Source of the DNA: Rapidithrix thailandica | Lineage (GTDB): Bacteria > Bacteroidota > Bacteroidia > Cytophagales > Flammeovirgaceae | Assembly: GCF_039710355.1 (NCBI RefSeq) | Contig: NZ_JBDKWZ010000001.1 | Coordinates: 310,001-374,000 of the forward strand | DNA: 64,000 nucleotides | Reading direction: 5' to 3' | Shown here: piece by piece, positions 17,124 through 25,830 of the stretch | Numbering within the stretch: the first letter of the stretch is position 1 | Layout of the letters: every line of letters starts with the position of its first letter | Position numbers and translations under genes: made by a program | The notes under the pieces: model-generated | The model's database searches: none | What the model was told of the DNA's origin: nothing | Seen by the model: only the letters and a program-made list of their open reading frames with translations

Positions 17124-19232
17124 TTAGTAATATTTATAGAGGTCGTTTTTCACTTCGGCAAATTTATCGATGGCTTCTTTGATTTTGGTTGCCACCCGGT
17201 TGCCATGTTGCTGTGCCACTTGTTTTTTGTAGATCGTGTAATCCGCAGTTTCCAAGGCTTCTTCCAAACGGTCTACTTTGACGATGATGATGCCATTTTG
17301 ATCGGCAACGGGTTTGGAGGTGTGGCCTTCTTTTAAGCCAAATGCCGTACCGATAGCTTTAGGAGCAAAACCTACCCGAGGTAGAGAAACGCTGGCTAAA
17401 GACAAATCGTTGGTATTGCCTACTACCGCACCGTTTCCATATTGTTCTTTTATTGCTTCCAGTTCGCCTGAAATGCCACTGAGTTTTTCAAGAATCACTT
17501 TTTGCTTGGCTTCTTTTAACACTTCACGCTTCACTTGCTCACGAACACTGTTTAAGGTAGAAACACCTTTTTCCGTTGCGCCAATCATTTCGGCAATGAC
17601 AAAGCGGTCTTCCAGTTCGAAGATTGGAGAAATATCTCCTACTTCTGCTTCATTGTAAGCCCAACGTACGATTTCCCGGATTTGCGAACCGCTCAAGTTA
17701 TTGATGAACCGGGCATCTTTCGGAATGTTCAAGGCTTGGTACAAGATTAAAGAAGAATCTTGCTCAACAGCTGCTTCAAATTCATCGGCATCTTTGTATT
17801 TCGTGAATTTTCCGGCTTTCCGATAAGCGGCATCTACGGTTTCATCACTGGCTAAGATCGCCCTTTCAACACTGGCTACTACAAATTTTTGTTTGGTTTT
17901 TACACCTGTAACACCAATGATATGATAGCCGAAGTTGGTTTCTACCAATTGAGGTAATAAGCCTTCTTGGGTGGCTCTCATTACGGCATCGTTAAAAGGC
18001 TTCACCATAGTTCCTTCAGTGAACCAACCTAAGTCACCACCGCTTGAACGGGTCGCATCTTGTCCATACTGACGGGCCATTGCTGCGAAGTCCGCACCAT
18101 TTTGAATTTCCTTCAAAATTTCATTGGCTTGTTGGCGTACTTCCGCTTTCTCTTCGGCAGAAGCATCTTCATTCACTTTGAATAAAATATGGCGGGCTCT
18201 GGCAGAGTATACCGTATCTTCGGAATCATCCAATACTTTGTAAATCTTATAGCTGTCACCTGCCAAGAAAGGACCGTATACATCTCCTTTTACCAATTCC
18301 GCAGGATTCAATTCCACCGGTAAGTTAGAAGGGTTCGCGACTATAAAGTTTTGATCAGCTTCCGACTTTGCTTCTACAAAAGCGGTATCATTATTTGTAT
18401 TTTTGAATTCGGTGACCATTCTGCTCAACTCTTCCTTCACATACAGGCTGTCCTCTTTGGAAGGGTTGAAAGGGAAACTGATATATTGGATTTCCCGGTT
18501 TGCATTTTTCTTGAAGTCATCTTTATGTGCACTGTAGTACTCCTCCAACATGCTTTCAGAAACCTCTACAGCAGAATCGGCAACGGAGGCATAAGGTACA
18601 TACAAGTAACTTATGTCTGCCTTTGTATTTTGCTTTTGGTACTCTTTTTTAGCTTCCGTATTCGAAACGTAATACGTCAGCCCCAATAAGTTTTGATATT
18701 TGGTTCTGAGGCGGTTTTCGTAGATATTTTGTTCAAAAATGCTAAAAGCAATTTTTTGTTGGGGGATTTGATCCAAATTTTGTAAAAACTGCACGATCAA
18801 GTTTTTATCGACTTCGCCGGTTTCGGGATTGGTGAAATTGCTGGCAAAGTTAGGATCGATATTATTTCCTTGGATCATATCACTTAATTCTTCGTCAGTT
18901 ACCATGATCCCCAACTTGTCAAACTCCTCCTGGTAGGCTTTTTTAAAGACCAGTTGTTCCCAAGCGGTTTCACGCAATATAGGCATTTGTACTTCTGGTG
19001 GAGGACTGTTGAATTGCAGAGTGAAATTATCTTTGACCCGGTCAAATTGCCGTGTAAACTCTTTTAAGGAGATTTCTTCTCCGGCAATTTCTCCTACTAC
19101 TTGTTTGTTGTCGCCCATTAAGAAGGAATTCGAAGAAAGCAAATCTGCTCCTACGATAAACATCCCCATGGAAGCGGCTACAATCCCGATCGCCCAACCG
19201 GATTTTTCCCTGATTTTGTTAATTAATGTCAT
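17124..19232 (-). CDS. PpiD/SurA-like membrane-anchored peptidyl-prolyl isomerase
   Basis: 702 residues. One N-terminal membrane helix (about 13-33) precedes a SurA_N-type chaperone segment (about 40-200). A parvulin rotamase domain lies at roughly 340-440, with R-A-R-H-I-L-F-K, D-F-A-A-M-A-R-Q-Y, S-S-G-G-D-L-G-W-F and N-F-G-Y-H-I-I-G-V. A second, less conserved region follows up to the C-terminus and resembles another degenerate rotamase-like module. Like PpiD it should sit in the inner membrane facing the periplasm and help fold secreted or outer-membrane proteins. It is a single gene with a candidate promoter at 19387-19417. Confidence 0.9.
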   Translation of the reverse strand: MTLINKIREKSGWAIGIVAASMGMFIVGADLLSSNSFLMGDNKQVVGEIAGEEISLKEFTRQFDRVKDNFTLQFNSPPPEVQMPILRETAWEQLVFKKAYQEEFDKLGIMVTDEELSDMIQGNNIDPNFASNFTNPETGEVDKNLIVQFLQNLDQIPQQKIAFSIFEQNIYENRLRTKYQNLLGLTYYVSNTEAKKEYQKQNTKADISYLYVPYASVADSAVEVSESMLEEYYSAHKDDFKKNANREIQYISFPFNPSKEDSLYVKEELSRMVTEFKNTNNDTAFVEAKSEADQNFIVANPSNLPVELNPAELVKGDVYGPFLAGDSYKIYKVLDDSEDTVYSARARHILFKVNEDASAEEKAEVRQQANEILKEIQNGADFAAMARQYGQDATRSSGGDLGWFTEGTMVKPFNDAVMRATQEGLLPQLVETNFGYHIIGVTGVKTKQKFVVASVERAILASDETVDAAYRKAGKFTKYKDADEFEAAVEQDSSLILYQALNIPKDARFINNLSGSQIREIVRWAYNEAEVGDISPIFELEDRFVIAEMIGATEKGVSTLNSVREQVKREVLKEAKQKVILEKLSGISGELEAIKEQYGNGAVVGNTNDLSLASVSLPRVGFAPKAIGTAFGLKEGHTSKPVADQNGIIIVKVDRLEEALETADYTIYKKQVAQQHGNRVATKIKEAIDKFAEVKNDLYKYY

Positions 19233-19709
19233 TATTCAAAGTTTAAAGATAAATTTCCAATAGGTTATTTAACTCTTTTTTTGCAAGTGTATATTTTTTT
19301 GGTGAAAAAGGTAATGCTTCGACCTAGCAAATTTATAAAGATTCCTTATTAATACACACAATCAGTCAAATTGAAAAATAAGACTGCAAAACTAGGGGAA
19401 AAATCATATACAAACAATATATAGTATGGACTGTTCGCTGAGATTGCTGTACAGCGAACTGTTGAGAGTAGTAGTTTGGCTGTTTTCTGAGAAAGAAAGC
19501 CCCCTGGAAAAGGAAGGGCTTTTGTTACATTATGTTCATAACAATCAACCAACGATTTGACAAGTACTATCAATTATTGTAATGTTCCTATTGGAGGTGA
19601 ATTCCTTTACTAAAGTATTGATTATTGGTTAAATATTCGGGGAATTGGGCTCTGCTGTATACCTTTGGAAAATCATTTTTTTAAACTTCAAATTAAAAAA
19701 CCATATTAC
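19233..19709. other. Divergent intergenic region ppiD-like / nucleotidyltransferase
   Basis: 477 bp. It holds the ppiD-like promoter and, for the plus-strand gene, a -7 match TACCTTTG just 5' of 19670 without a good -33 element. A weak hairpin (AAAGCCC with GGGCTTT, 19496-19522) is also present. I see no gene. Confidence 0.45.
19387..19417 (-). promoter_or_regulatory. Candidate promoter of the ppiD-like gene
   Basis: Minus strand: TTG (19415-19417), 20-bp spacer, TAGTTTTG (19387-19394), a full match to TAnnTTTG. It implies a leader of about 145 nt before the start at 19232. Confidence 0.45.
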
Positions 19710-20618
19710 ATGAAGCCTACACTGTTAATTCTGGCTGCTGGTATGGGCAGCAGGTATGGGAGCTTGAAGCAAATTGATAAGTTCGGACCAAACGGGGAAG
19801 CTATTATCGATTATTCCATTTATGATGCGATCCAGGCTGGTTTTGGAAAAGTTGTCTTCATCATCCGCAAGAGCTTGGAAGACGATTTCAGAGAAATTTT
19901 TGGTAAAAAACTACAAGGACAGGTAGAGGTAGACTATGTATTCCAAGAGTTGGATGCAGTACCTGAAGGAGTGAGTGTGCCGGCTGATCGTACTAAACCT
20001 TGGGGAACAGCCCATGCTGTGATGGTAGCTGCTCCTAAAGTTAATGAACCATGTGCCGTGATCAATGCAGATGATTTTTATGGTGCGGATTCTTTCAAAC
20101 AAATGGCTGACTACCTTCAGTCAGGCGTTGCTGAAGACCCTAAAAACTACTGTATGGTTGGGTACCAACTGAAAAACACCTTGTCTGACCATGGGTATGT
20201 TTCCAGAGGGATTTGTGCAAAATCAGAGGAAGGGTATTTGGAAAGTATTGTAGAGAGAACTCATATTACCAAGTCAGAGGAAGGCATCGCTTACCAAGAT
20301 GGAGAGGGTCAGAAACACCCGTTGACCGGCGAAGAAGTGGCTTCAATGAATTTCTTTGGTTTTCACCCTTCTATTTTTACACATTGCCAGGAACAATTTA
20401 CCGACTTTGTAAAGGAAAATCAGACCAATATCAAAGCTGAATTTTTTATTCCTACAGTCGTAAATAACTTGATTAATAGTGGTGAGGCACAACTGAAAGT
20501 GTTGAATACCTCGGCAAAATGGTTTGGAGTAACGTACAAAGAAGATAAGGAAATTGCTGTTGAAAGAATTAAAGGCTTAGTGGAAGCCGGGGAATATCCT
20601 GAGAAACTTTGGAAGTAA
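19710..20618 (+). CDS. Sugar-phosphate nucleotidyltransferase
   Basis: 302 residues from ATG 19710, chosen because M-K-P-T-L-L-I-L-A-A-G-M-G-S-R-Y-G places the nucleotide-binding loop L-A-A-G-M-G-S-R at the very N-terminus as in the family; a TTG 45 bp upstream would add an unlikely leader. The protein has the GT-A like Rossmann fold with N-A-D-D-F-Y-G for metal and substrate binding and E-R-T-H-I as in hexose-1-phosphate nucleotidyltransferases. It should make an NDP-sugar in the cytoplasm. It stands alone with its own terminator, so neighbours do not reveal which sugar. The lower part (residues about 150-300) differs from GalU and RmlA. Confidence 0.85.
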   Translation: MKPTLLILAAGMGSRYGSLKQIDKFGPNGEAIIDYSIYDAIQAGFGKVVFIIRKSLEDDFREIFGKKLQGQVEVDYVFQELDAVPEGVSVPADRTKPWGTAHAVMVAAPKVNEPCAVINADDFYGADSFKQMADYLQSGVAEDPKNYCMVGYQLKNTLSDHGYVSRGICAKSEEGYLESIVERTHITKSEEGIAYQDGEGQKHPLTGEEVASMNFFGFHPSIFTHCQEQFTDFVKENQTNIKAEFFIPTVVNNLINSGEAQLKVLNTSAKWFGVTYKEDKEIAVERIKGLVEAGEYPEKLWK

Positions 20619-20636
20619 TTACTTGGCAAATTCATC

Positions 20637-20671
20637 AAAAAGGAGGGGACCTGCTACAGGTTCCTTTTTTT
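20637..20671 (+). terminator. Terminator of the nucleotidyltransferase gene
   Basis: Arms around GGACCTG and CAGGTTC with a CTA loop, flanked by AAAAAGGA on the left and TCCTTTTTTT on the right. The hairpin starts about 20 bp after the stop codon. Confidence 0.85.
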
Positions 20672-20836
20672 GTGCATCTGGGAAAGCTGTAGGATAAGCT
20701 CACTGGAGTAGGGCTTATGTATACAGGTAAAGTACAAGAATAATAACAACCCGGAAGAGCCGGTTTTCAAAAGGTAGTGGAGAAATTAAACTTTCATTTT
20801 CAAGTGTTTATATCTGCTAAACATTTGTTAACGTAT

Positions 20837-20868
20837 TTGACAGGAAATGGATTTTATTGCTACCTTAG
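20837..20868 (+). promoter_or_regulatory. Candidate promoter of an intergenic transcript
   Basis: TTG (20837-20839), 21-bp spacer, TACCTTAG (20861-20868), 7 of 8 to TAnnTTTG. The spacer is slightly longer than usual. It faces a structured region that ends in a T-tailed hairpin. Confidence 0.35.
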
Positions 20869-20874
20869 CTTCAT

Positions 20875-21130
20875 ATAATTACCCATACATGTAAAGCAAA
20901 TATTTTGTATTGGGTACTCTTCTTAGAGAATCTGAAAACCCATGTATTTTGATATTCAATATATACTTTGGAGATAACTTTCCTGAAAACGAGTATTTCC
21001 TAAGTGATCCAAAACTTTGGAGCTCCTAAGGGAGCCACTTTAATGAGCTGAAAAAACTTACAAACTTCCAAAAAGTTGTTGCATGTTTAACTAGTAAAAA
21101 AGAGGTAGGCTTCTAGTCTGCCTTTTTTTA
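20875..21130 (+). ncRNA. Candidate small non-coding RNA between the nucleotidyltransferase gene and polA
   Basis: About 255 nt bounded by a promoter-like element upstream and a terminator-like hairpin downstream, with no supported reading frame. Near the proposed 5' end, TACCCATACA (20880-20889) pairs with TGTATTGGGTA (20906-20916), ten pairs with a one-base bulge. GCTCC-TAAG-GGAGC forms another stem near 21030. The 3' end is the hairpin at 21103-21123 followed by seven T. I do not recognise it as tmRNA, RNase P RNA, SRP RNA or a riboswitch; I cannot exclude a divergent 6S RNA. Boundaries are inferred. Confidence 0.4.
21103..21129 (+). terminator. Orphan terminator upstream of polA
   Basis: AGGTAGGC and GTCTGCCT form an 8-bp stem (two G-T pairs) with loop TTCTA, followed by seven T and preceded by a run of A. 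The preceding gene already has its own terminator at 20637-20671, so this one implies a separate transcript. Confidence 0.7.
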
Positions 21131-21396
21131 TGCCTTGACTCATACACAGGCTGACTGACTATTCATGGATAAGTCCCTTCTTACTTTAAAGCAATCTTTT
21201 GCGCAAAAAATTCACTCTTGGGTGTCTGAGTTTTACTCCAGCCACCGGATCAACAAAATAGTAACTGTTTAGCAACCGATTTCCCAGTGATTTTTTTAAG
21301 TTTACCTCTCCGAAAAGCCTGCCATTCCTGCTTTGGTGTATTTTATGAGAGAGATGGTTTGGTAGAATCATGTAAGATGGTGTAAAACTATATATA

Positions 21397-24186
21397 ATGC
21401 CTGACAAGAAATTATTTTTATTAGATGCGATGGCTTTGATCTATCGCGCCCACTTTGCTTTTAGTAAGAACCCTCGTATCAATTCCAAAGGACTGAATAC
21501 CGGGGCTCCTTTGGGGTTTACCAATTCTTTGATTGAAATTATCAAAAAGGAAAAGCCGACTCATATAGGGGTGGCTTTTGATACCAAAGCCCCAACCTTC
21601 AGGCATATTGAATATAAAGAATACAAAGCGCAAAGGCAAGAACAACCTGAAGACATTACCACTGCCATTCCCATTATAAAGGATATTGTGAAAGGTTTTC
21701 AGATCCCGGTATTGGAAAAAGACGGGTTTGAAGCAGATGATATTATCGGAACATTGGCGAAAAGAGCTTCCAAAGAGGGCTTTGAAGTTTATATGATGAC
21801 TCCGGACAAGGACTATGGACAACTGGTGGAGGAACATATATATTTATACAAGCCTGCTTTTATGGGTAATGGCGTAGAAATATTGGGCGTGGAAGAGGTC
21901 TTGGCCAAGTGGAAAGTAGAGCGGATAGAACAAGTTATTGACTGCTTGGGTTTGCAAGGAGACAGTGTGGATAATATTCCGGGAATTCCGGGAATCGGCC
22001 CTAAAACCGCTACCAAACTGTTGGCTGAATACGGCACGGTGGAAAATTTGGTAGCCAATACCGATAAGTTAAAAGGAAAACAAAAAGAGCGGGTGATTGA
22101 ATTTGGCGAACAAGGAATCCTGTCGAAAAAACTGGCTACTATTGATATCAATGTGCCGGTGGATTTTGACGAGGAGGCCTTAAAGTACAGTGGCTTTAAT
22201 GAACCGGAGTTAAAAAACATTTTTGAAGACCTGGAGTTCAGAACGCTGTCCAAGAGGCTGTTTGGGGAAAGTACTCCGGCTACTGCTAAACAACGAACCA
22301 AAACCCAGGGGCAACAGACGTCTTTGTTTGATACGGCCCCGGTAGCTGAAGAATCTGAAGAAGAGGTGCAGGCTGAAAAAAAGACCCTGGAAAATACAAA
22401 ACACAGCTATCACCTGATCGATACAAAAGACAAAGTCGACTCCTTGATTCATTTTCTCAGCCTTCAGGAGGAATTTTGCTTTGATACCGAAACGACTTCT
22501 ATTCAGGCATATGAAGCGAAACTGGTAGGAATGTCTTTTTCTTATTATGCCTCTGAAGGCTATTATGTCCCTGTAAATGACGACAATGTTGCCGAAGTGT
22601 TAGAGGCCTTCAAGCCGGTATTTGCCAATGAGAAAATTGCTAAAATCGGGCAGAATATTAAATATGATCTCACCGTATTACACTCTTATGGGGTAGAAGT
22701 AAAAGGTGATTTGTTTGATACGATGCTGGCCCACTACCTGCTTGAGCCGGATTCCAGGCATAACATGGATGTGCTGGCAGAGAACTACCTGAATTATATT
22801 CCTCTTTCGATCGAAACCCTGATCGGTAAAAAAGGGAAAAAGCAAGGGAATATGCAAGATGTGGATCCTGTGAAAGTGGCGGAATATGCTTCGGAAGATG
22901 CCGATGTTACCTGGCAACTGAAAGCCGTGTTTGCCCCGAAACTGGCCAAACTTAACCAGGAAAAACTCTTCCGGGAAATTGAGATGCCCTTGGTAAATGT
23001 GTTGGCTCAAATTGAGGAGAATGGGGTGAAAGTGGACATTGACTCGTTGAAGAAATACTCAAATGAATTGGAAGAGGAGGTTAAAGCCATCGAACAAAAA
23101 ATATTTAAGGAGGCTGGGGAAGAGTTTAATATAGGCTCGCCAAAACAATTGGGTGTGATTCTATTTGAAAAACTGAAGTTGATTGAAAAACCGAAAAAGA
23201 CCAAATCCGGACAATACGCAACCGGGGAAGAGATTTTAATCACTTTGGCAAAAGAGCATCAAATTGTACAGGATATTTTAGATTTCAGGCAGTTGCAAAA
23301 GTTGAAATCCACGTATGTAGATGCCTTGCCGGCATTGATCAGCGAAAAGGATGGCTTGATTCATACTTCTTACAACCAAGCCGTGGCAGCCACAGGCCGT
23401 TTGAGTTCTACCAATCCCAATTTGCAAAATATTCCGATCCGGACCGAAAGAGGGCGGGAAATACGAAAAGCTTTTGTCGCCCGGGACGAAAATTATGTGA
23501 TCATGGCCGCGGATTATTCACAAGTAGAACTCCGGATTATGGCAAGCTTTAGCAGGGATGAACACATGATTGAAGCCTTTAAAGAGAAAAAGGATATTCA
23601 TGCGGCCACCGCAGCACGGATCAATAAAGTGCCCCTGGAAGAGGTGAGCCCGGAAATGCGAAGGAAAGCAAAAACCGCTAACTTCGGAATTATTTATGGC
23701 ATTTCAGCTTTTGGCTTATCGCAACGTTTGAATATCCCACGAAAAGAAGCCGGTGAATTGATCGATACATACTTTCAGGAGTTTCCTTCTGTAAAAGAGT
23801 ATATGGATTGGGTCATTAACTTTGCCCGTGAGCAGGAATATGTGGAAACGATCATGGGCCGGAGACGGTACTTGCGGGATATTAACTCTCGAAACTTTAC
23901 CCAACGGGGCTTTGCCGAACGAAATGCGATTAATGCACCGATTCAGGGGAGTGCAGCGGATGTTATCAAAAAGGCGATGATTGATATCCATCAATGGATG
24001 CAAAAAGAAAAGCTCCGCTCCAAAATGATTATGCAAGTACACGATGAATTGGTCTTTGATGTACATAAAGATGAATTGGAGATCATGCAGAGTCAAGTCA
24101 AAAAACTGATGGAAAATGCTGTGAAGTTGGGGGTGCCTTTGGAGGTAGAAGTGGGCGTTGGTAATAACTGGCTGGAAGCGCATTAA
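21397..24186 (+). CDS. polA: DNA polymerase I
   Basis: 929 residues with all three domains. The 5' nuclease domain (about 1-290) has L-L-D-A-M-A-L-I-Y-R, E-A-D-D-I-I-G-T-L-A and the helix-hairpin-helix G-I-P-G-I-G-P-K-T-A. The 3'-5' exonuclease domain (about 345-530) keeps its acidic residues: D-T-E-T near 363, K-Y-D-L-T-V-L, and Y-A-S-E-D-A-D-V, so proofreading should be active. The polymerase domain (about 530-929) has motif A D-Y-S-Q-V-E-L-R-I, motif B R-R-K-A-K-T-A-N-F-G-I-I-Y-G and motif C V-H-D-E-L-V-F. It works in repair and Okazaki fragment processing. A single gene closed by its own terminator. Confidence 0.98.
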   Translation: MPDKKLFLLDAMALIYRAHFAFSKNPRINSKGLNTGAPLGFTNSLIEIIKKEKPTHIGVAFDTKAPTFRHIEYKEYKAQRQEQPEDITTAIPIIKDIVKGFQIPVLEKDGFEADDIIGTLAKRASKEGFEVYMMTPDKDYGQLVEEHIYLYKPAFMGNGVEILGVEEVLAKWKVERIEQVIDCLGLQGDSVDNIPGIPGIGPKTATKLLAEYGTVENLVANTDKLKGKQKERVIEFGEQGILSKKLATIDINVPVDFDEEALKYSGFNEPELKNIFEDLEFRTLSKRLFGESTPATAKQRTKTQGQQTSLFDTAPVAEESEEEVQAEKKTLENTKHSYHLIDTKDKVDSLIHFLSLQEEFCFDTETTSIQAYEAKLVGMSFSYYASEGYYVPVNDDNVAEVLEAFKPVFANEKIAKIGQNIKYDLTVLHSYGVEVKGDLFDTMLAHYLLEPDSRHNMDVLAENYLNYIPLSIETLIGKKGKKQGNMQDVDPVKVAEYASEDADVTWQLKAVFAPKLAKLNQEKLFREIEMPLVNVLAQIEENGVKVDIDSLKKYSNELEEEVKAIEQKIFKEAGEEFNIGSPKQLGVILFEKLKLIEKPKKTKSGQYATGEEILITLAKEHQIVQDILDFRQLQKLKSTYVDALPALISEKDGLIHTSYNQAVAATGRLSSTNPNLQNIPIRTERGREIRKAFVARDENYVIMAADYSQVELRIMASFSRDEHMIEAFKEKKDIHAATAARINKVPLEEVSPEMRRKAKTANFGIIYGISAFGLSQRLNIPRKEAGELIDTYFQEFPSVKEYMDWVINFAREQEYVETIMGRRRYLRDINSRNFTQRGFAERNAINAPIQGSAADVIKKAMIDIHQWMQKEKLRSKMIMQVHDELVFDVHKDELEIMQSQVKKLMENAVKLGVPLEVEVGVGNNWLEAH

Positions 24187-24537
24187 TTCTTTCAGTACAA
24201 AGAAAAATAAAAGACGACACTTAAGAAAAGGCAGCTGAAATGGGCTGTCTTTTTTATTGGGTAAAGTTGCTTTCCGAAAGGAGTGTGGAAAGCTGTAAGG
24301 TTTTTGCTAATTTTAAACAGGTTCCGCTTTGCTCCCTATTCTTGAAAAAAGACCACGGTGTATAAAACATGCTCTAAGTAAATAGTTGAACTTCATAAAG
24401 AGGATTCGTAAGAAGTTTACAAATTGTGGAGACTATTTTGTGAACCTTCGAAGAGTAAATGGCTACCAAAACTGTAAATTCTTTGTTTAATCAAGAAAGG
24501 GCTTTTTCTTTCTCCAAATCATTTTAATTAACAAAAC
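24187..24537. other. Intergenic region polA / secreted protein
   Basis: 351 bp with the polA terminator at the left. The motif TTTCCGAAAGGAG at 24271-24283 recurs in other intergenic regions of the window. No clear promoter or gene is seen. Confidence 0.45.
24228..24255 (+). terminator. Terminator of polA
   Basis: AAGGCAGC pairs with GCTGTCTT (one G-T) around an 8-nt loop, followed by a T run to 24255. Confidence 0.85.
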
Positions 24538-25746
24538 ATGAATGCTGGGAACGGTAATTTGACAAACAAACTGAAAATTTCTTTTTTACAAAGTAAGTGC
24601 AAACCCGCCTTGAAAAAGAAGTTGTGTATGGTGGCAATGACTTGGATGATTCTGCCAGGGCTATTCATACCAGGAACTTCCCTTGCCCAAAATTTAATTC
24701 CAAATGGTGGTTTTGAAGAGATTGTAAAAGAAACCGAAGGGCATGCCTTTATGGAGAATGTAGACCATTGGTACAATACCAATCAGAACCGCAATTCTGC
24801 ATTGTTTGGCACTCCGGATCATATGTTTGATACGGGAAATAAGGAGTTTCAAAAATACCGGACCTCCTTCAAGCCCTATAAAGGACGCTCCTGTGCCGGA
24901 GTCATTACCTATATGCAAAGGGTGAACAATTACCGGGAATACCTGTCTGTAAAGTTAACCGAGCCGCTTAAAACCGGTAAGAAATATAAGTTTACGATGT
25001 ATGTATCCAGCGGTGATCGAAGGGCATTTGGGAATATCGGAACCAATGGCTTTGGGGTATGCTTGACCAGTTATCCGTTAAAACAATGGATTTATGAACC
25101 TTTGGGTATAGAAGTGCAAGCTCAGTTTATGTTTCAGGAAATTTTTTACGATTTAAATTGGCAAAAAATAGAATTTACCTTTGAAGCCGAATCCTCACTG
25201 GAATATCTCACCCTGGGCAATTTCCTCAACGATTACCAAACCCATATCCGTTATTACAGCTATGACGTAGATCCGCAAGGCTATGTATTTATAGACGAGG
25301 TCAGTTTGGTGGAAGTAAACCCCAATCAAAAAGAACCGGAGCCGGAAGCCAAAATATCGGAACCGGTGGCTAGTGCAGAACCTGTATTGCCTACTGCGAA
25401 TAATGATTTACAAGGGCGGTATGTAAACCAACAAGGGCTTTTTAGAGTGGAAGGAGATGAAATAGAAGTGCGGTTGTGGGATCAACGAAGAGTGGATGGT
25501 GATATGATTTCTTTAAAATTCAATGGGGAATGGGTGGTGCGAGAATATACTTTGAAAAAGCGTAAAAAGACGATTCATTTAAAGTTTGACCCGGATAAAG
25601 AAAATGAATTAATCTTGTTTGCCCATAACCTGGGGGATGAGCCTCCCAATACGGCCGCTTTGATTATTATGAGTGGAAACAAAGTAAGAAGAATGTCTCT
25701 CCGGGCAGATTTGAACTATTGTGGTTCCATTCAATTTGTTCAATAA
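24538..25746 (+). CDS. Secreted protein of unknown function with carbohydrate-binding-like N-terminal domain
   Basis: 402 residues. An unusually long signal region (1-51) has a basic stretch, then a hydrophobic segment and ends S-L-A-Q. The mature N-terminus N-L-I-P-N-G-G-F-E-E and the later segment Y-V-F-I-D-E-V-S-L-V-E are the two ends typical of galactose-binding-like or CBM4/9-like beta-sandwich domains (about 52-262). A Pro/Glu-rich linker (about 265-290) leads to a second small domain (about 295-402) that is beta-rich and lacks a motif I can name. Proteins with this N-terminus often occur with OmpA domains in Bacteroidota, but no OmpA domain is present here. The gene stands alone; I do not assign a function. 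Confidence 0.65.
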   Translation: MNAGNGNLTNKLKISFLQSKCKPALKKKLCMVAMTWMILPGLFIPGTSLAQNLIPNGGFEEIVKETEGHAFMENVDHWYNTNQNRNSALFGTPDHMFDTGNKEFQKYRTSFKPYKGRSCAGVITYMQRVNNYREYLSVKLTEPLKTGKKYKFTMYVSSGDRRAFGNIGTNGFGVCLTSYPLKQWIYEPLGIEVQAQFMFQEIFYDLNWQKIEFTFEAESSLEYLTLGNFLNDYQTHIRYYSYDVDPQGYVFIDEVSLVEVNPNQKEPEPEAKISEPVASAEPVLPTANNDLQGRYVNQQGLFRVEGDEIEVRLWDQRRVDGDMISLKFNGEWVVREYTLKKRKKTIHLKFDPDKENELILFAHNLGDEPPNTAALIIMSGNKVRRMSLRADLNYCGSIQFVQ

Positions 25747-25763
25747 GTTTGCACGTAAAAGCA

Positions 25764-25811
25764 AAAAATAACCGGTCCGGTGATAAGCTTATCACCGGAC
25801 CGGTTATTTTT
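25764..25811. terminator. Bidirectional terminator, 48-bp perfect palindrome
   Basis: The 24-bp arms meet without a spacer at AAGCTT (25785-25790). The outer parts are AAAAATAACC and GGTTATTTTT, so the hairpin is T-tailed in both directions. It separates the secreted-protein gene from the converging M1 peptidase gene. Confidence 0.9.
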
Positions 25812-25830
25812 CAGATAACAAAAGAAATCT

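Larger units (their letters stand above)
20619..21396. other. Long intergenic region before polA
   Basis: 778 bp: the terminator at 20637-20671, the candidate RNA at 20875-21130 with its promoter and terminator, and about 265 bp of polA leader in which I find no consensus promoter. A minus-strand frame of about 70 codons overlaps the polA start (21186-21407) but has no family resemblance. Confidence 0.5.

Noticed and set aside
19496..19522. Hairpin AAAGCCC/GGGCTTT as a terminator
   Set aside because: No gene precedes it in the plus direction, the loop is long and the T run is short, so I only mention it as part of the intergenic region.
21186..21407. Minus-strand frame of 73 codons overlapping the polA start
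   Set aside because: No similarity to a family that I know, overlaps the polA start and lies in a probable leader region.
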